Shown piece after piece: positions 22,236 to 34,122 of a stretch of 64,000 nt of DNA. The number at the start of each line of letters is the position of its first letter. Position 1 is the first letter of the stretch. Source of the stretch: Bathynomus jamesi (lineage: Eukaryota; Arthropoda; Malacostraca; Isopoda; Cirolanidae); NCBI GenBank assembly GCA_023014485.1, contig JAJOZX010000196.1, positions 575,001-639,000 on the forward strand, read 5' to 3'. Both the position numbers and the translations under genes were made by a program. The notes under the pieces were generated by a model. That model saw only the letters and a list, made by a program, of their open reading frames with translations. It was not told the DNA's origin and did no database searches.

Positions 22236-23050
22236 TAACAGATGGTAAACAGGATGGCTAAGGACCATGGATACGATGTACAGGAGAAATCAATTGCCCT
22301 TGCCCACCCAAAAAATATAACGTTTCCAGTGTTTTGACGTGTTGCGTAGGATGTAGGTGATTGGATGACGCACGACGCAATTGACCAATAAGAAAAAAAA
22401 TATGTGTATATATATATTATATATATAAGGACAGACGCGATAAGCTCTTATATAATACTAGGTCCAATGATCCAATTCTTCCTCCATTATCCATATCTGT
22501 ACAGGCAAAATTCTCTGATTAATTATTAATTATCTAACGTGATCCCCAAACTAATTAATTTAATAAAGTAAAAAGGCTTTCAACAGTAATTTTAATAACT
22601 TTGTGGCAATCTTAGAAATGTTGGACGATCATTAAAATAGGAATTTTCAGAAAAAACAAACAAATATTGTTATTAATACACTCATAAATGTGGCAAATAC
22701 CAAAATAATCTGAGGACTGTTCTCAACTGGAGTGAGTCCATGTAGCCTATCTCTAGCTTAGCTTCTCATTAGAAATAAAATATAAAAGATAAAATTTACG
22801 AAAATATAAAAGATAAGTAGAAATAAAAACAAATACAAAAATTATACAAGGAAATATAAAAAATAAAAACAGATATTCCAAAAAAAAATAGCATTAATTT
22901 TCTTTGAGTATTGAGCAAACCAAAAACTAGCATCTTAAGCTACACTGAACTGCACGCCTGAGCATAAGGAGTATAGCAAAATTCTTTACCGATTTTGGGG
23001 GATTGAGAGAAAAACATTTTGACCAATTTAAAATAAAACTAACAAACATC
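22236..23050. other. AT-rich non-coding DNA
   Basis: No gene recognised. A short TA run lies at 22405-22425. Confidence 0.5.
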
Positions 23051-23345
23051 AAAAATGACCAATATTCTTTCATTTTTTGTAAAACACCAATTTAATACGG
23101 TTTTGAAAGGAACACAGGAGTCGACCAAACAACTCTTTATCAATCTCGATGCTTTGCAAAGCCTCTTGGAGCACTGTGACCAACGTTTCTTTTTGAATTT
23201 TGGTCTTGGCCTCTGCGAATATTTCAGAGGGCTACTTCAGCTCTATGTTTGACAGCTGCACCCATATTTTAGCAGGGATTTAAATCCGGTGATTTTCCAG
23301 AAATTGATAAATTTATGCGAGCTGTCAAAACTCAAAATCCCCTCA
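23050..23345 (-). pseudogene. Tc1-type transposase C-terminal relic
   Basis: On the minus strand the sequence reads SGKSPDLNPC, stop, NMGAAVKHRAEVAL. This is the third catalytic block of Tc1 transposases (SPDLNPxENxW) with the Glu codon changed to a stop. The reading continues in a broken frame with helix-rich sequence. No N-terminal half nor terminal repeats were seen. Confidence 0.6.
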
Positions 23346-23599
23346 AAATGGGTAAAAACTTTTGATACATCCTTTAATTGGAAACATATGCAAGAAACGT
23401 GTCTTGTTACCTGTTTATTTGACTGTGCAAAAATTAGCTGAACATATAATAGTTATTATGGTATCATCCTACTCAATGTCATGCCCATTTCATTCCGTAC
23501 CCAAGAGTAGGAAAGCCAAGCGTGAGAATATCAAAAGAGGCATTTTCAAATCGGTCTATTCTCAATTCACACCATTCTCATTCTCATCCACGACTTTCC

Positions 23600-23705
23600 T
23601 ACTTTGGTCCAGGTTAGGTTAGCTTAGGTTACGACACGTTAGGTTAGGTTTACTTAGGTTAGGTTAGGCCAATGTTAAGTTAAGTTAAATTAAGCTAGGT
23701 TAAAA
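23600..23705. repeat. Degenerate TTAGG-type tract
   Basis: GGTTAGGTTAGCTTAGGTTA-like sequence with drifted units up to about 23705. It resembles decayed arthropod telomere-type repeats, and no Merlin sequence is visible beside it. Confidence 0.7.
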
Positions 23706-24090
23706 AATATTAGCCACTCCCATTTGGCGCCTTTACGACGAATGGAAATGGAGTAACAGCGTTTCTCAAATCAAGATAATCTTTTTTTCAAATGTGAATT
23801 TCTAACTTTGCACATTTTCATTTGCGAACAACGGATGGGAACGAAAATGACATTGAAATGACACTGAATAATCGTTGTTATTATATAATATTAGTGTCTA
23901 ATATATTTGCATTAATGAAGAATTAGCCAAAAAACGACATTTTCTCTTATTAAAATATGAAGATTGGTGAAATATGACGTCATCAACTCGTAATCATGAG
24001 CGAATATTAGAAAAATTTGTTGCCATATTTGCCTGTGTTTAAAAATAAAACCGTCTCAATAGTCGAAAGTCACGTTTATCATTATTATAT
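23706..24090. other. Non-coding DNA
   Basis: AT-rich; no gene or repeat recognised. Confidence 0.45.
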
Positions 24091-24094
24091 ATAT

Positions 24095-24150
24095 ATGTCG
24101 ACAGCGGGTCGATCCTGAACCGTCGTTCGAACTCACATAAAGTAAGTATA
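24095..24150 (+). mobile_element. LINE/SINE 3' tail fragment
   Basis: GTCGATCCTGAACCGTCGTT, then CGAACTCACATAAAGTAAGT matches the 3' end following the LINE tail at 50933-50990. The two share a 3' end mobilised by the same retrotransposon enzyme. Confidence 0.6.
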
Positions 24151-24170
24151 TATATGTATATATCCGTATA

Positions 24171-25035
24171 TTTGGGGAACAGCTTTTCCTTTAAACATGT
24201 TTGGTTGAATAAATAATCGACCGTAGTTTTTATTTATTAATTTATTATTGGTTTTTCTCAATTTTGCGTATGACATTTTTCAATAATGTTGGTAAATTAT
24301 AAATAATATTTCCAAAATTATCCGACGTCTCGCTCTGTCCTTGAGCATAACAACACTGTCAAGAAGGCTTACAATGCACTTACAAGAAGGAAGTCCGAAA
24401 GATCACATGCATGTGGAACATACACAAAATAAACCTGACCAGACAACAGATAGTGGAAGCGACAAACGTGGTAACACAAATAATGGATGAGAAAAGACTT
24501 CATATCACCCAAGCATTAATAATAAAAGAGACTTCGCCGAAAATAAACAATCACCGAACGGGCAAGAATGAATCCTCAAGTTACACGTACGAAACTGACC
24601 AATCCCGTGAGTACACGTACGCGAAACTGCGGGAAAACCTTCGAAATGAGCTATAAAAGAGAGTACCCTGACATTTCCTTAAACCCCCCATAAAAAAAAA
24701 AAAAAACCCTGTGCATCCTTGGTGAGCCCGAGGACCTATCAACTCTTCATCTATATTTCCCATTTCCCCACTTTCTGTTATCACTCCTACAACTCTAATT
24801 TCACCTCTTAAACGTCAACAACAACAACAACAAAAATTTTCATTCTACGCAGAACACCTACGAAGATGGCTTCAAACGGATTCCCTGAAGATGCTCGAGG
24901 ACAGAGCCAAACGTCGGAAAATTTTGGAAATACTACTTATAATTTACCAACATTATTGATAAAGTTCATACGCAAAATTGAGAAAAAACAATAATAAATT
25001 AATACAAAAAAATACGGTCAATTATTCAACCAAAC

Positions 25036-25045
<10 letters not shown>
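24171..25045 (+). mobile_element. Penelope-like element end with inverted arms
   Basis: Arms of about 150 bp at 24171-24345 and 24890-25045 are inverted copies; TTTTTCTCAATTTTGCGTAT on the left appears as its complement on the right. Between them is the C-terminal GIY-YIG endonuclease region of a Penelope-like retroelement. The right arm carries CTGAAGATGCTCGAGG, then GAGCCAAACGTCGG, resembling the conserved end region of these elements, in which hammerhead ribozymes are known. Confidence 0.7.
24357..24655 (+). pseudogene. GIY-YIG endonuclease C-terminal relic of a Penelope-like element
   Basis: One frame reads TTLSRRLTMHLQEGSPKDHM, typical of the GIY-YIG domain of Penelope-like polyproteins. 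After a one-base shift near 24423 it continues INLTRQQIVEATNVV, then DEKRLHITQALIIKETSPKI, matching the region where the family has 'LHIAEALxI...P.IN'. The reverse transcriptase domain is absent, so this is a 3' fragment. Confidence 0.72.
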
Positions 25046-25085
<40 letters not shown>

Positions 25086-25135
25086 TTTTATTTTTTATTT
25101 TTTTTTAGTGTGTGTGTGTGTGTGTGTGTGTGTAT
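25046..25135. repeat. (TA)n and (TG)n microsatellites
   Basis: A TA run (25050-25081), a T-rich spacer and a TG run (25110-25133). Confidence 0.9.
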
Positions 25136-25226
25136 CCCAAAGGTCCTGTGATACAGGAATTACTTTTGATTATTTATTATTCACATTGGATATAATACAG
25201 TTTCACTTGTTTCAGATTTGAAGGTA

Positions 25227-25795
25227 TAAGCTGCAAGATACAGTATGTCCCTGAATGCGCAAGATAAGGTGAAACTGGAGCTTCTCCATATTTTCTGGAT
25301 TAAGTGTTCGTGCAGCATGTGATGAATTTTCAAGGAGACATCCAGAGAAGAAAACACTATTACGTAGGATAGTTTTAAAAACACTCGACAAGCAAAAGGA
25401 TTCAAGATCAGTGATGGATCGACCTCAGTTTGGCCGCTCTAGGATGTCGACGGAAGAGGCTACGGCACTTGAGGTTCTTGCAAAAGTTAATGTTAGCCTC
25501 TACCGTTCCTTACGTAAAGTATCCCAAGAAGAGGGGAATGGCAAAAGTTCCTTGCATCGGATTCTGAAGGGTCACAATTATTACCCTTACGGATTCAGTT
25601 TGTCCAAGAATTACGTGTCGATGATGTGGATCTGCGTACTCTATTCTTCGAATAATACTTTCATCGCCAATTGGCTCAGTCAGCTCTGGACGCCGCCATA
25701 TTGTTTTCGGAGATGAAGCTATCTTTTCTTTCAATGGAAGCGTCGACCGGCACAACTTTAAACATTGAGCTAGTGAAAATCCTCCACTACGCTGT
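25227..25795 (+). pseudogene. Mariner-family transposase, N-terminal half
   Basis: Starts MSLNAQDKVKLELLHIFW at an ATG, then after a shift reads RAACDEFSRRHPEKKTLLRR (helix-turn-helix region). DRPQFGRSRMSTEEATALEV, SLYRSLRKVSQEEG and SSLHRILKGHNYYPY follow. After another shift the first catalytic block appears as HIVFGDEAIFSFNGSVDRHN, stop, ASENPP. The second and third aspartate blocks are missing. This copy retains exactly the block that the minus-strand copy at 3667-4536 has lost. Confidence 0.82.
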
Positions 25796-25799
25796 AGAG

Positions 25800-26747
25800 A
25801 TTTATTCCTAGATTAACCCAAGCACGAGATGACATCGATCCTGTTCCTCTTTTACATAAATTACTTCCATTTATCATTGATTAACTCGTCCTGTTACCAG
25901 TACGCAGATCACACGACAATTATTACTTCAAACAAGGACTTATTGCCACTACAAATAACCACTAACACTGATCTGCAAAGAAAATACTTATTAGTTTAAT
26001 GCCAACAGTCTATCAGTAAATAAAAAAAAACTAATATAGTAACCACAAAATAAGAAAACGATGTTTCCTTTAAACCCAAATATAAATTCAATCCCCAGAA
26101 AAAAAATCTGCAGTCAGCCAAATTCCTTTGAATTACTCCTGACGCAAAGCTATCGTCATTCAAAGAGCACACTGAAGATCTACGCAACAAATTAGCCAAA
26201 GACGCATACATAATTATAAAAAAAAACACAGCACTCTCAAAACAAACACTCAGATCCATGTAATAGACTATGGCATACCCACACCCACAGTACAGTATTA
26301 ATGCTTACGGAAATGCACGATAAAATATTTAATTAAGTCATTTGCGGTCATGCAGAAAAGAATAATTAAGAAAAATTATCAATTTACCAAAGTACCAACA
26401 TAATGTGCCATGATTTAAAAATTCTAAAACTGAAAATATTTTCAAATTGAACATTACCTCTGATATGTATCAAATTATTATCAATAAGAGTGAACCAAAC
26501 ATCCAAAACAAAGTGTTAGCTTCCCAAACCTAACGCTATTTCGATATATGTCAATCAAACACGTATTTCGTAAAAGCAAATCGTACTTTAAATTGAGCAA
26601 CTAGTTAATTATGCCTCTCTAAACCCAACTACCTGCACCAAATTGTCCCTCAAAATATAAATTTTTACAGAGCTTCATTCAGAACATCGATGACTTTTAT
26701 CCTCTACATTCAGTTTCCAAGTTTAAAAACAAAGTACATTCAAATAA
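25800..26747. other. AT-rich non-coding DNA
   Basis: No gene recognised; the frames are short and interrupted. Confidence 0.5.
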
Positions 26748-26755
26748 CTGAGAAG

Positions 26756-27049
26756 CAGGGCCACCAAGAGGGCGGGGAAGCCGGGTTAAATCTCCGGGGC
26801 CCGGAAAGAGGGGGGCTAAAATCTGAAAATATTAATAAAGCAATTGATTAAATAACAGAGTTTGAAATATAATTAATGAACATACATTTTATAGAGATTA
26901 TCATACCGTATGTTTCGACTAGTGACTTGGACATATAATCAGTTTGCTTGTTATGTACACAAAAAACATTCATAATAAAATACTTAGTAAACAGGGGGGC
27001 CCATATACCAATCCTTCTCCTGGGCCCGTGGCAGCTCTCGCCGGCCCTG
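26756..27049. mobile_element. hAT-type MITE with exact 8-bp target duplication
   Basis: Ends CAGGGCCACCAAGAGGG and CTCTCGCCGGCCCTG are inverted, followed inward by GGGCCCGG / GGGCCCGTGG. CTGAGAAG flanks it at 26748-26755 and 27050-27057. The 294-bp element is non-coding; GC-rich ends contrast with its AT-rich middle. Confidence 0.87.
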
Positions 27050-27057
27050 CTGAGAAG

Positions 27058-27712
27058 AAGGTAGTTCAGACGACTTTGGTTCCAAATGTATTTCACAAAT
27101 CACTAAAAAAAAGTACTTCATTAGTTCCTATTGATGCCATTTTTACCATAGTAATGAAGTCTCCATTTTACAATCAACTATTAAAAATATGCAAATTTCA
27201 TTAAACGCTTTTAATTTCGTAATTTATTTATTTTTTATTTTTTTAGTAAACTTCATTTATTTTGTAGTAAATATACAATAAATCATTTAATTTAAAAATT
27301 ATGTAACATTTTGTAAACTTTGTATTGTATTTATTATTATTATTGCTATTATTATTATTTTTTGTTATCACTGTTGCTATCACTTGCCATTTTTACTTCT
27401 TTATTTAATGAATAAACTAAATGCCATTAATTTTGGCTAAGAAAAATCTCCATGCTTCCTACGGCATATTGAGATGAGAATACTATAAATATATTAACGT
27501 CATATCAAATAGCTAAAAATTTTAAAATTCTGTCACTTATATTCTTTTCTGAATAAGGATTTTGAATTTGAACCTATGGAACAATTTCGATCAAGAGACA
27601 AAAGAATCTTGAACTTTTTTCAGAAAAAAATGAAAGATAAATTCACTCAAACATACAAACAATAAAATATCTATTCCACACCTATTCCCATTCCAACCTT
27701 TACCCGTTCAAG
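27058..27712. other. AT-rich non-coding DNA
   Basis: Trinucleotide ATT tracts and A/T runs; no gene recognised. Confidence 0.5.
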
Positions 27713-27713
27713 G

Positions 27714-27920
27714 AGGCTACTTCGTAGCTAATGTCGTAACACCGCTTCCCGTTGATCAGCGAAGTTAAGCGACGTTGGGTCTGGGTAGTAGTTTGATGGG
27801 AGACCGTCCGTTATGTAGCGACTCGTGGTTCGGATCCCACGTAAAGCTGTAGGTCCCCTCCATCATATGACTTTAGATGTTGCGAAGGAGGTTAAACAAA
27901 ACCAATCAATAAATAAGAAT
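27714..27920 (+). mobile_element. 5S rRNA-derived SINE, copy 1
   Basis: The first ~100 bp resemble 5S rRNA: AACACCGCTTCCCGTTGATC, then AGCGAAGTTAAGCGACGTTG (internal promoter A-box region) and TTTGATGGGAGACCGTCC (C-box region). They are followed by a core GTGGTTCGGATCCCACG with AAAGCTGTAGGTC, a tail with CCATCATATGAC and GCGAAGGAGG, and an A-rich end. RNA polymerase III would transcribe it from the 5S-type promoter. A minus-strand copy is at 35169-35357. Confidence 0.85.
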
Positions 27921-28414
27921 CAAAAAGGTTTATCTAATTTTAACTCAAGGTCATAAAAATATAAATATATTTTATCTTCGATTCTATGGCCAGGTTTTCT
28001 ATGCTATCTCCTACAACATCCAATGTTAACCATCGCACCTGTGCTTATTTTACACATTTTTCATCCCTTTCAACTTACAGTAACCAAAAAAGATTTGTCA
28101 CATAACCGTATTCTGTCATTCTGGGAATAAAATACAAAATTTGACTGTAAAAGGTAGTTTTGTATTATACCCTAAAACCTCTGAATACCGGATTAAGGCG
28201 TGCATAGGCTTGTCTGCTGTTGGGAACATTTTTTCAGTGCCTCCAACCCCTCCAACAAAACAATAAACATTCATACATACTGTACATTTACATGTACTTT
28301 TTAGTTTTATGAAACTGCTATTACTATTTTTTTATTATTTCTCGTCTCTTTACGTGTATCAGTGTTATTTCTTTATTACCTTAGTCCTTTTTGTTTTTAA
28401 AGTCAGTGTTTATT
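27921..28414. other. Non-coding DNA
   Basis: AT-rich; no gene or repeat recognised. Confidence 0.45.
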
Positions 28415-28416
28415 TA

Positions 28417-28622
28417 CCGTATTTCCCGGCGTATAACACGCACCGGCGCATAACGCGCACCCTAATTTTGAAGAGAAAATTTAGGAAAATAAAAATTTAG
28501 AAAAAAATATACCTCCTACCTCACTTCACATGTACAATTTTAACGAGTTAATTTTAACATGTACATGATTTTTGGAGTATTTTTGGGGGAAAAAAGTGCG
28601 CGTTATACGCCGGGAAATACGG
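28417..28622. mobile_element. 206-bp MITE with CCGTATTTCCCGGCGTATA ends
   Basis: CCGTATTTCCCGGCGTATAA at the left is repeated in inverse at the right (TTATACGCCGGGAAATACGG). TA flanks both sides. Inside are CACGCACC and its complement. Similar ends are widespread in animal pogo/Tc1-type MITEs, to my knowledge. Non-coding. Confidence 0.87.
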
Positions 28623-28624
28623 TA

Positions 28625-28755
28625 GTTGTATCGCTGATTACCTCGAGAGATATTGTACCTTTATTGTTTAGGTTAGGTGATCTGTCTCCTGCCAATAAAC
28701 AGCTCTATTGCCATTATCATTAACATCATTTTTTGTAGTCTTAGCTGTGGGTAGG

Positions 28756-28798
<43 letters not shown>

Positions 28799-29585
28799 TT
28801 GTTTTAGTACGTGTCTTATTTTTTATCTCCTTTTTCGTCATAATTTTTAGTCGGTTTGTTTTTAAATGTATTATTGTTTGATTTATCTTACCGCTTATTA
28901 CCTTCGAGTATATTGTACTGTTATGGGATTTATATCCTGGCAGTAAAACTTATCATCATACAAACATGAAAAATCATAACTACAGTACAGTAAGTACTGT
29001 GAAATACTGTACGCAAGTTTCACACACGCACACAGTAATTACTGTAAGAAAACATAAATAAATAAGGCAATAGTAAGGCCTAAATAAATAAAATATATAC
29101 AATTTTCATAAATATTACTTCCCTTAACCACGTGTAGAGGCGATACCTGACAAAATACTCTCTAAGCCGAACTGGTTCACCAAAACTACTTCATTGTAAA
29201 AATACCAAACAAAAATGAGTCCGACCAAAATGTCCCTTATTCGGAGCGTCCTCTATTCAGAGGTTTCACAGTATATGTATAAGAAATCATTTACTAATCC
29301 ATTTGTATGCATTTTTTGTTGCATCCATTGTATGTTCCTTGTGCATATATACTGTAAATGTACATTAAATAACTCAATTATAATATGTATTGATTTACTT
29401 GGCCCATTTACAGTCTCAACCATTATGAGAAAGTGCTTGGTGAGCTACAGCATTGCATAGAGAACACTTACTAATCCTCTTAAAGATGATATTATCATAG
29501 TACATGATAATTATGTTCCAGTGAATCAAGTGGTAGCCATCGAGTAACAACTAGCGAGATGAGTGGTACATAGTGGTACCATAAT
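28625..29585. other. Non-coding DNA with (ATT)n
   Basis: An ATT tract of about 13 units at 28757-28797. No gene recognised. Confidence 0.55.
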
Positions 29586-29589
29586 CTTT

Positions 29590-29930
29590 ATGGTAAGTCG
29601 AACTGTAACTTCGTCAGAAAATGTAGCAATGAGAAATATAGAGCTAACTGTGTCACCAAGACTGTGAGACATGGCGATAGATCTATAATGGTGTAGGGGC
29701 GTTTCAGCACAGCAGGAGTTAACGATCTGGTATATGAATAAGGAAAACTACCACATTATTTGTGTACATCAGCAGGTCTGATAGGAAAGAGATTTATTTT
29801 CTACGAAAAAAACACCGAAGAGCATAGCAACACTAACTAGAAAGTATTTGAGAGACCCCAAAACTGGTAGGATCAATGTGCTGAATTTCCAATACAGAAT
29901 CTAGATGGTGGACACACAAAATGCTGAATG
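29590..29930 (+). pseudogene. Tc1 transposase relic
   Basis: Fragments in shifting frames: GDRSIMVWG-like sequence (with a stop in place of Trp), then FSTAGVNDLVYE, MNKENYHIICVHQQ, LIGKRFIF and RKYLRDPKTGRINVLNF. They follow the order of a Tc1 DD34E transposase (SVMVWGCFS ... GDLV ... MN.E.Y..IL..H ... RKYL). The catalytic blocks are broken. It lies tail to tail with a mariner relic on the minus strand. Confidence 0.65.
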
Positions 29931-29951
29931 ATCCTTACACAGAAGAGCAAC

Positions 29952-30690
29952 TCAACGACTCAAGTTTGATGTCAGTATACTCATCTTTAAAATCTGTCTC
30001 CCTTTCAGACACATCAGAAATATCATAATGTTACATGTCGCTACGTCTGGTGAATATGGAAGATGTGGAAACAAAGTCGCGCCATGTTCAGTCACAAATT
30101 CACGAACGAGAAGTGATGTGTGGTATGATGCACTGTTGTGATTCCGCATCCAATTTTGTTGCCTGAACATTTCAGACCACTTTCATTGCGCAACAGTGAT
30201 GATACGTAAAAGAGTATCCATTTAAAATGCATCTCTGACGGTCAGTCCTTTAGGAACAAGCTCATGGAGCGCAATAACTGGGCATAAAAAAAAAAGAGCA
30301 TTACTTTAACATTCTTATCAAAAATGATGGAAGATGTTTTTCACACAAAAAATTTGAGCCTTTGTCTCTGGTTCAAACCAGTATACCCACGTTTCGTCTC
30401 TTGCGATGGTGCATTACTACGTGTGCCACATGGAATCGATTTCTCTTCATCTTTCGATGTTTTTGGAATAAAATGGGCATCCACACGACGCATCTTCAAA
30501 TCGTCTATGTCAGGCGAACGCGGCACACTTCCGCACATTTACCTCTCCGTATGCCTCTCTCTGTTAACCCCCTACAGTGCTTTTATGGCAAATTTTTCTG
30601 CCTTTCAGTAGCGATTCATCAGAGTATGTTCCTCGAGCAGCACCATATTACCTCGTACATTTACACTGCGCTACGACGACTGACACACTC
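29952..30690 (-). pseudogene. DD34D mariner transposase relic
   Basis: On the minus strand: MRRVDAHFIPKTSKDEEK at about 30491-30440, DETWVYWFEPETKAQ-type first catalytic block at about 30395-30350, QQNWMRNHNSASYHTSLLVR at about 30155-30100, and PHLPYSPDVATCNIMIF. The second and third catalytic Asp are replaced by Asn (HNSA for HDNA; CNI for CDF). Several shifts lie between. Inactive. Confidence 0.75.
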
Positions 30691-30893
30691 TATACAGTGA
30701 ATCAACACTAGTAGATGATGGTTAGTGACAGTGAGTCACTTTTAGACTTCAATAGTCATCGACACGAACGCAAACATTGACATCGTTGTACTCAACTTAA
30801 GAAACAATACAACGCGCACACTTGCACTAGCCATATCCTAGCCGTTCATGCACAGGTAGACCATGTCAGGAACTTTCTGATAGATCTTAGTTA

Positions 30894-30895
<2 letters not shown>

Positions 30896-30935
<40 letters not shown>
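30896..30935. repeat. (TA)n at the LINE 5' junction
   Basis: TA tract directly before the first recognisable codons of the LINE, so the truncated 5' end joins a microsatellite. Confidence 0.88.
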
Positions 30936-30936
<1 letters not shown>

Positions 30937-33108
30937 ATCTTTAAGGCCAAGATAACGGAAGAGATGCTAATGACCTTAGACGAGAAGACGTTGGAAATTG
31001 TTGAAAGACATGTTCCAAAAATACAACAAAGAGGAAAGAGAAGCAGGTTCGAGAGACAAAAGAGGTTATTGTTCCGAAAGAGAAAAAGAGTGACTGCAAA
31101 ATTAAGTAACTGTAAAGATAACAACAACAGAAAAATATGAAATGATAAACTGCAGAGTATCGATTGCGTCATACAGGAACTAATTTAAAAGTATACAGAA
31201 AAAGAAGACGACGCTATAGAAGCGATAAAGGTTAACTCAAAGTACTTCTATAGTTTTGTAAGAAGGAAGTCGAAAAGTCACACGACTATCGGACCTTTGA
31301 AAAACGAAGACAGTGCTTTATCTGATGATCTAACAGAAGTGTCTGAAATATTAAGAGCTCAGTATGAATCATCTTTCAGTATCCCAAAAACTGACAAACT
31401 GATATGCGATAGAAACATATTCTTTGAAGAAGAACTGCAAGGGGAAGGTATAACAGACTTTGACTTTACGACAGATAATATTACACAAGCTATAGGGAAA
31501 CTAAAAGCACACTCAGCGGCAGGACCGGGTAAATGGGATGCCACACTGATCAAAAACTGCAAGAATGCAATCCCTGAGCCCTTATATTGGATATAGAGAT
31601 GATCACTAGACACGGGAGAAATACCGGGCATCCTGAAGAGCGCGAACATAGTCCCAATATATAAAGGAGATCGATCCGAGGCCAAAAACTATAGGCCGGT
31701 GTCGCTTACATCTCATCTCACTAAAGTATTTGAAAGAATAGTTGGACAGAAAATCTATGACTTTTTGGAAACTCGGAAAAAATTAAATGATAACCAACAT
31801 GGATTTCGGTCAGGCAGATCATGCCTATCACAACTAATGGAACACTACAGCAACATTATTGATGCACTTGAAAGTAATGAAAACTATGATGTAATATACA
31901 CAGACTTTGCCAAAGCGTTCGACAAGTGTGACCATGGAATCATAATACATAAACTGAAATATATGGGAATAACAGGAAAAGTAGGGAAATGGATATATAA
32001 TTTCCTTAGTGAGCGGCGGCAAGTCGTTACAGTTCAAGGAATATCTTCATCAGAATCAGAGATCCTCAGCTCAGTACCACAAGGAACAGTGTTAGCTCCA
32101 CTACTCTTCATAATCATGCTAACTGACATAGATGAGGACGTTACCGGAGACAGCACAATAACATCCTTTGCGATGACACAAAGATCAGTGGAAAAATATG
32201 AAACCCAGAGGATATAGGATCTCTACAAATAGACATGAACAGAATCTACAAGTGGACGGAAGACAACAATATGAAGTTTAACACTGAGAAATTTCAATTG
32301 TTACGGTACAGAAAAAGGGAGGACCTAAAATCCATGGAATACTATACCCCAAATGGACAGGAAATTCAGAGAAATTCTAAAGCAAAAGATTTAGGAGTTG
32401 TAATGACTGATGATGCGAAATTTGAAACGCAAAATAAGATAGCAGTAAACCGAGCAAAGAGAATAACTGGGCAGATACTGAGAACCTTTAAACGAAGGGA
32501 TAAGAATACAATGATTCCTCTACTGAAAACACTGATCATACCCAAATTGGAATACTGCTCAGTCCTAACATGCCCATATAAAAAAAGAAGACATTAGACA
32601 GCTAGAAGGAATTCAGAGAAACTTCACAGCCAAGATCAATGGGTGCAAAGAACTAAATTACTGGGAAAGGTTACGCGAATTAAACCTATATTCACTGGAA
32701 AGGAGAAGAGAGAGATACACCATTATTTACACTGGGAAAATAATGGAGAAACTAGCCATTAATCTTACTCTGAACCCTGTAACTTCCCAAACAACAGTGG
32801 AAAGTAGAAAAGGAAGACTGTGTCGTGTTCCCAAATTAAAGGCTAGACAGGGAACATCCTTAACTCTGAAAGAAAATAGTTTTGTTGTGAGAGGACCAAG
32901 ACTGTTTAATCAGCTGCCCAAAGAACTAAGGAACACAAGTGGTGTTGCGGTGAACATCTTCAAAAGAAGATTAGACGCCTGGCTCAGAACAATCCCCAAT
33001 GAGCCGGGCGTAGCTGGCTATGTAAGGTGGAGAGTACAAGAAACCAACTCACTATTTCACCAGGCCAAGTCGAGAGGAGGGGCGACAAGCGTGACCTTCG
33101 TGAAATGA
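30936..33108 (+). pseudogene. LINE A: CR1/Jockey-like reverse transcriptase, 5' truncated, few disabling changes
   Basis: Non-LTR retrotransposon ORF2 from the endonuclease-RT linker to the C-terminus. Linker: EIVERHVPKIQQRGKRSR and LLFRKRKRV (about 30985-31100). RT motifs: LKAHSAAGPGKWDATLIKN, SANIVPIYKGDRS and NYRPVSLTS, DNQHGFRSGRSCLSQL, YTDFAKAFDKCDHGI, SSVPQGTVLAPLLF; then the FADD catalytic motif, broken by a one-base deletion near 32170 (reads FAMTQ, or FADDTKISGK in the next frame). The thumb follows, then FKRRLDAWLRTIPNEPGVAG and a stop at 33106-33108. Two adjacent tryptophan codons near 31594 and 31600 are now stops. The endonuclease is absent. Fragments of this family recur at 40851-40985 and 47762-48440. 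Confidence 0.9.
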
Positions 33109-33291
33109 GGAATCATCGCACGGAACATTTGAAAGATTGAAAGGTATACTGTGTATATATAACATAAAGTAACAAAGAGGAAGTTATTTTCTCTACGATG
33201 TGAAGGTGAGTGTGTGCCGCAAAGGTCACCTTCAGCCCGAGAAATGGCAGGTAAACGGTTCGACACCATAACCATCGAGATATTGGACATC

Positions 33292-33323
<32 letters not shown>

Positions 33324-33377
33324 ATTGCTAAATACACGAAACACCTTGGAAAAATATTTTCATTTTCTTTCTAGGTT

Positions 33378-33411
<34 letters not shown>

Positions 33412-34122
33412 AATAATATTTTCTCTTTCCTGATACAACTATATTGTTACATAATGGAAAAATGTTTCCTCTACTGTCCGCGGCTGAACCATTTACATTT
33501 TCTTCTTTGGTGAAATTGATCAAAACAATTTCAAAATTTTAAATTGTCATGTCACTCATTTCTGTACGAAGTGCCCCATTTGCTCACAGGATTTTGATGT
33601 TGGAATCAGATGAATATTTATGGAATACCAGATCTTAAATATCCTTAATTTGAGTGTATATAAAGGTTTCATGCCCTGTTACGTTTAATTTATTCTTTTT
33701 TGGTTACTCCATTTTAGAGACAATTCTGAAAATTCGGTGGTACTGCGTGTATGAGGGAGGATGTATCCGGGTGAAAGTGAAATAATGTTGGTATAGAGTG
33801 ATGGAAAGATGTAAAGATGTAAAGATTCTACAAAGAGGTTGGTGAATCTAATATCTAAATAGTGTATGGAGATAGGAAAAGGGGCGTACTGAGAGTAGTG
33901 TCCTGAAAGAACTAATAATGACGTAGAGGAGAATGTAATGTCTATACAAACGTGTACATGTTCAGTAGCAGTAACGTTAACAACCAAAGTATGGGATGTA
34001 ATGCAAATTAGAGTAAAAGAGAGATAGGTACAGTTCATCCACAAAGTTAGATTTATGATTACTAGAAAAATGGATTACACTGAAAATAAATCACAAGCTG
34101 AAACACAAATTTCAAAATATAT
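33109..34122. other. LINE A 3' region, then non-coding DNA
   Basis: About 60-180 bp after the stop is probably 3' untranslated sequence of the LINE. (TA)n tracts follow at about 33290-33315 and 33380-33408. The rest shows no recognisable gene; the minus-strand frame at 33685-34044 has no motif. Confidence 0.5.

Noticed and set aside
33685..34044. 119-codon minus-strand open frame
   Set aside because: No recognisable motif, no splice signals, AT-rich composition and no conserved neighbour.
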